This document shows positions 59,649 through 64,000 of a stretch of 64,000 bases of DNA, one piece after another. The translations under genes were made by a program, and so were the position numbers. How positions within the stretch are numbered: position 1 is the first letter of the stretch; every line of letters begins with the position of its first letter. The DNA is from Adiantum capillus-veneris. Its lineage: Eukaryota > Streptophyta > Polypodiopsida > Polypodiales > Pteridaceae. The stretch spans positions 146,485,850 to 146,549,849 of the forward strand of contig CM043949.1 of NCBI GenBank assembly GCA_014529385.2. The letters run 5' to 3'. Below the pieces are notes generated by a model. It was given only the letters and a program-made list of their open reading frames with translations. It ran no database searches and was not told the DNA's origin.

Positions 59649-62600
59649 TTATCCTTGAATGCCGATTGAAGATGAGCAAAAGCTCAACTTCTCCTTGTTG
59701 ACCACCTTTGTAAACATGTCTGCAGGATTTTCACTTGAAAGCACCTTTCCTAGCTTTAGTTGTCCCTCTTCCAAAAGAGTGCGTATGAAGTGATATCTCA
59801 CCTCAATGTGCTTTGTCCTTGAATGAAAGGCTGAGTTCTTCGCAAGATGGATAGCGCTTTGGCTATCACTGTACAAGACACAATTGTCTTGTTTGAATCC
59901 AAGCTCTTCTAAGAATCTTTGAAGCCACATAATTTCTTTGCTTGCCTCCGTCATTGCTACATACTCTGCTTCCGTGGTAGAAAGTGAAACCACTTTCTGT
60001 AGCTTTGAAGCCCAACTTACTGCTGTGCCTCCAACCGTGAACACATAGCCAGTAGTGCTCCTTCGAGTATCTTTGTCACCTGCCATATCTGCATCATCAT
60101 ACCCTTCTAGAAAAATATCAGTTCCTCCAAAATACAAAGCATTTGTTGTTGTCCCTTTTAGATACCTAAGTATCCACTTCACAGCTTGCCAATGCTCTTT
60201 ACCTGGGTTGTCCATGAACCTACTCACAACTCCCACTGCATGTGCAATGTCTGGCCTTGTCCAGACCATAGCATACATTAGAGAACCTACCGTTGCAGCA
60301 TATGGAACTTTAGACATATAGGGTATCTCCTCTTGTGTCTTTGGACACATATCCTTCGTTAGTTTAAAATGACCAGCCAAAGGTGTAGAAACTGGTTTTG
60401 CATTTTGCATTGCAAACCTTTCTAGTACCTTCTTGATGTAATCTTCTTGAGATAGCTTTATTGTCTCCTTCGTCTTGTCCCTTGATATTTTCATACCAAG
60501 TATCCTCTTTGCAGCACCTAAATCTTTCATTGAAAAAGATTTGGACAGCTCCTCTTTTAGGTCTTTGATGTCGTGCATGTTAGCACTTGCAATCAACATG
60601 TCATCAACATACAACATTAGGATGATGAATTTCCCATCTCCCAAATTCTCCGTGTAGACGCAGTGATCCGAGTTGCATCTTGTGAATCCATGATCCAACA
60701 TCCATCGATCAAACTTCAAGTACCATTGTTTTGATGCTTGCTTTAAACCATACAAGCTCTTCTTTAATCTGCAAACCATTTTCTCCTTACCTTTTACTTC
60801 ATACCCCTTTGGTTGAAGAATGTAGATTTCCTCCTCTAAGTCACCGTGAGGGAATGCCGTACTTACATCCATTTGCTCGAGATTTAGATCATGAGCAGCC
60901 ACAAGGCTTAAGACAAGCCTAATTGAGTTCATTTTTACAACAGGAGAAAATATTTCATTGAAGTCAATACCTTTCTTTTGAGAAAAACCTTTTACCACAA
61001 GCCTAGACTTGTACCTTTTCTTCCCACCTTCTTCTTCCTTTAGCTTGTACACCCATTTGTTTTGAAGTGCCCGCTTACCTTTAGGCAACTCAACCAACTC
61101 CCATGTTTGGTTGCGATGTAGTGAGTCCATCTCCACTTGCATGCTCTTCGTCCATTGTTCTTTGGATTCATGTTGCATAGCTTCTTCATATGATTCCGTC
61201 TCTCCAGAATCTGAGATCAAGAGATGGTTGAAGGAAGGAACAAACCTTTCTGGAGGTCTACTTGATCTTGTAGATCTTCGGGGAATAGGTTGAGGCTCCT
61301 CATTTGGTTGACGTTGTTGCACATTGTCACCGTTTGCAGTCCTTGAGTCTTCACCATCCTCAAGCTCCATGTACTCATCACCTGTTTCTTTAGTTTGTTC
61401 TCTTTCCAAGTAATCTTTGTACATATTTTGTTCGTTAAAAATTACATCCCTACTCCTTAAGATTTTACCATCTTCAGGATTCCATAGGCGATACCCAAAG
61501 TCTCCTTCTCCATAGCCAATGAAGAAACACTTTTTGGACTTTGCATCTAGCTTTGATCTTAGGCTTCTATCTATGTGCATAAAAGCCTCACACCCAAACA
61601 CTTTGAGAAATGCATAATTCACCGGTTTACATGTCCATGCCTCTTCTAGAACTCCCCCATCCAATGCCGTTGAGGGTGACCGATTGATTAAGTACACAGA
61701 CGTACTTACAGCTTCCGCCCAAAGCTCAAGCGGTAGGCCTGCATGTAGCCGCATGCTTCGTGCTCATTCCATGATTGTCCTGTTCATCCTTTCCAGAATC
61801 CCATTTTGTTGAGGTGTCCTTGGGGTTGTCCTTTGCCTCCGAATGCCATTGCTAGCACAAAAGCTTTCAAAAGCTTGGCTGCAATATTCGTCTCCATTGT
61901 CAGATCTGAGGCATTTAACCTTGGTACCTGTTTCATTCTCCACAAAGGCTTTCCACCTTTGAAATATGGAAAATACATCGGATTTATTCTTCATGACATA
62001 AACCCATGTTTTTCTAGTCGCATCGTCTATGAATGTTACATAGTACAATGAGCCACCAAGTGATGGTGTACTTGCAGGACCCCAAACATCAGAATGAACC
62101 AACTCAAGTTTTTTATTTTTTCTTTCATTTCTTGAATTTTGAAATTTTACCCTCTTTTGTTTACCATAAACACAATCTTCACAGAACTCTAAGTCCACTT
62201 CTTTCAAACCTGGTAGAAGCTTCTTTGTTTGAAGGATTTGCATTCCTTTGGCACTCATATGCCCAAGTCGGTAGTGCCACACCGCACTGTCAACTTCTGT
62301 AGTTGCTACACAAGCTGAAGGTTGCGTGCTAACAGTACACAAGTAAAGTGTACCGACTTTTTCACCCTTGGCAACCACCAAAGATCCCTTTGAGATCTTC
62401 CACCGTTTGTTTCCGAATGCAATGTTGTGACCTTCATCGTCCAATTGTCCTGTAGAGATCAAATTTTTGCGAAGAGAAGGAACATGCCTAACATCTTTAA
62501 GCTTCCATTCATTTTCGTTAGCAGTTATGACAGAAACTGTACCTTTGCCGACAATCTCACAAGCTTCATCATCTCCCAAGTATACATACCCAAAATTACC

Positions 62601-63523
62601 TTTGGTGTAGTCTTGGAAATGTTGCTTGTGTGGTGTCGCATGGAATGAAGCCCCGGAATCTACTATCCAGGAATTAGACACATTGTCTAATGAGAGAATT
62701 AGAGCATCTTGCTCTACTTTACCTACCACATTGGCCTCCGATGTTGACTTGTTGTCTTGAGACTCTGTCTCCTTCTTCTTCTTGGACCAACAATCCTTCT
62801 TGACGTGGCCCTTCTTGCCGCAGTTCCAATATTCAAGAACTGACTTTGTGCGTGACTTGCTCCGCCTTGAGTGATCACGACCCTTTTGGTTTTTGAACCT
62901 CTCCTTAAGCCTTCCTCTTGTTTCCACTGATAGTGCAGCACTTGATTATTCTCCTGTGCTTCTCCTTCGCATTTCCTCGCTTAGGAGAACACCCACAACA
63001 TCATCAAGCTTAAGAGTATTTGTGCCAGAGATAGAATTACTTACAGCCATCACAAGGCTGTCCCAACTATCCGGTAGAGATGATAGTATAAGGAGAGCTC
63101 GCACTTCGTCATCGAAATTGATTTTCACTGATCAAAGTTGACTTATGTTTGTGTTAAAGTCATTTAGGTGTTCTGAAACTGAACCATTCTCTTCCATCTT
63201 CATAAGCGCTTCATAAGAAATACCTTATTGGATGCCGATGGTTTCTCGTAGAAGTCGTCAAGTGACTTCATCAAGTCCTCCGTGGTCTTCATCTCCGAAA
63301 CATTGAAGGCCACCATTGACGCCAAGCTTAACCGGATTGTTCCCAGTGCCTTTTGATCAAGGACAATCCATGCTTCATCTGCCATTGTTGTGGGCTTCTT
63401 CGCAAGACCGCCTAGTGGCAAATAGAGGTCCTTCTGGTAGAGATAGTCTTCAATCTGCATCTTCCAATGTTGGTAGTTTTTTCCGTTGAACTTCTCAATC
63501 TTGAGCTTCCCTTCCTCCGCCAT
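59649..63523 (-). pseudogene. copia Gag-Pol polyprotein, copy 2, four lesions
   Basis: Start MAEEGKLKIEKFNGKNYQHW at 63523. Frameshift near 63199 (a short deletion compared with copy 1); stops at 63134-63132, 62948-62946 and 61766-61764. Between them: UBN2-like Gag; zinc knuckle YWNCGKKGHVKKDC, whose first Cys is Tyr; protease WIVDSGASFHATP; GAG-pre-integrase WHYRLGHMSAKG; integrase SDVWGP, RSDNGDEY (usual G is D), PQQNGILERMNRT; RT with LYVDDMLIA; RNase [16 protein letters not shown]. The 701-codon stretch 61754-59649 (integrase end, RT, RNase H) is uninterrupted. Order and motifs fit the Tork/Tnt1 lineage. Copy 1 (7786-11675) is the nearest relative. Confidence 0.9.
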
Positions 63524-63578
63524 AACTCCCACGCAATTCAAGGAATCCTTTCCTTGAGATAATTTAGCCACGAGCAAA

Positions 63579-63594
63579 CCTTACTCTGATACCA
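63579..63594 (-). other. PBS of copia copy 2
   Basis: Minus strand TGGTATCAGAGTAAGG; one base differs from copy 1. Confidence 0.87.
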
Positions 63595-63596
63595 TT

Positions 63597-64000
63597 TGTT
63601 CGGAAATAAGACGTAGCTAAATAGATAATTGAGTAGATTACTTAATGGAGAGAGACAGATTTATATACACGAGATTATAGAGTAGAGAGAGAGAGAGAGA
63701 GAGTACACAAGATATACGTGGTTCACCCAATGTGGGCTACGTCCACGGGAAAGCAGCCACTCAATGGCTTTAGTACTTCAAAACAAGAAGTAGTTTACAA
63801 AGGGATTATACCCTTAATGGAGCTCCCGCCTTGCTTCACTCTCACCACCTCACACTCACCTTGTTGCATCAACTTCACACTATGAAATGTGTGTAGAAAT
63901 GGCCTCCTTTTATAGGCCAAAAGGGCTGCCCTCTCTTATGAGAGACAGCCATGTGTAGCCGCCCTTGTGCGAATAAGTCCAAATCGGACCCTCCAATCCG
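63597..64000 (-). repeat. 5' LTR of copia copy 2, truncated by the window
   Basis: Begins TGTTCGGAAATAAG (others have TGTTAGG). (GA)n near 63685-63702, TATA box on the minus strand at plus 63906-63914. Confidence 0.9.

Larger units (their letters stand above)
58759..64000 (-). mobile_element. Ty1/copia element (Tork/Tnt1-like), copy 2, nearly intact, cut by the window edge
   Basis: Left LTR 58759-59588, right LTR from 63597 to beyond 64000. The left flank CATCC (58754-58758) should recur after the right LTR, outside the window. The inner edge of the left LTR keeps the polypurine tract (minus AAGTGGGAGAT) that copy 1 has lost. Polyprotein has three stops and one frameshift only. Confidence 0.92.

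Overview
This window looks like nuclear DNA of a land plant with a large, retrotransposon-rich genome. The evidence is nested Ty1/copia (Tork/Tnt1-like) and Ty3/gypsy (chromodomain) elements primed by initiator-Met-tRNA-type sites, gypsy elements with a tRNA-Asp-type site, long (GA)n/(CT)n tracts, a hAT-type MITE, LINE-like tails, and one fragment of a plant glutamate-receptor-like (GLR) gene. I cannot name the species. No intact host gene, tRNA, rRNA or CRISPR array was found. Nearly all recognisable coding sequence belongs to transposable elements, and nearly all of it is broken.

Layout. 1-1452: the end of an LTR with its primer site, then decayed sequence. 1453-14539: a chromodomain gypsy element (LTRs 1458-2948 and 13066-14534, TSD CTTCT) interrupted in its chromodomain region by a minus-strand copia element (6946-12496, TSD TGAAG). 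14540-16421: old AT-rich sequence. 16422-19526: a small minus-strand copia deletion derivative (LTRs of about 190 bp, TSD AATCC). 19527-25490: mixed unique DNA with a hAT MITE (8-bp TSD), a GLR gene fragment, LINE-like tails and microsatellites. 25491-28980: a 3.49-kb solo LTR (TSD CTAAC) full of internal tandem repeats. 28981-39834: A-rich DNA, an unclassified zinc-knuckle repeat (R1), two LTRs of a tRNA-Asp-primed gypsy family, and CT-rich DNA. 39835-53832: a gutted short-LTR chromovirus (A), with a very young 8.7-kb element inserted in it at 42408-51131. 53833-58758: remnants, a second R1 copy, and a second short-LTR chromovirus (B). 58759-64000: a second, much better preserved copia copy that cuts element B; its right LTR runs off the window.

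The most interesting object is the 42408-51131 element. Its two 574-bp LTRs appear identical by eye. It has a TGTAC target duplication, a tRNA-Asp-type primer site, TATA boxes and one uninterrupted 1726-codon Gag-protease reading frame, but no reverse transcriptase, RNase H or integrase. It therefore looks like a recently mobile, non-autonomous, Gag-encoding element (the TR-GAG concept) that must use an autonomous partner's polymerase and integrase. It ends in a 1.58-kb non-coding tail bracketed by two similar polypurine tracts. Its LTR start, primer site and 3'-terminal block resemble the degraded LTR family at 33.2-36.8 kb, a candidate relative of the missing partner.

All calls come from reading the sequence and the conceptual translations; no database search was run.
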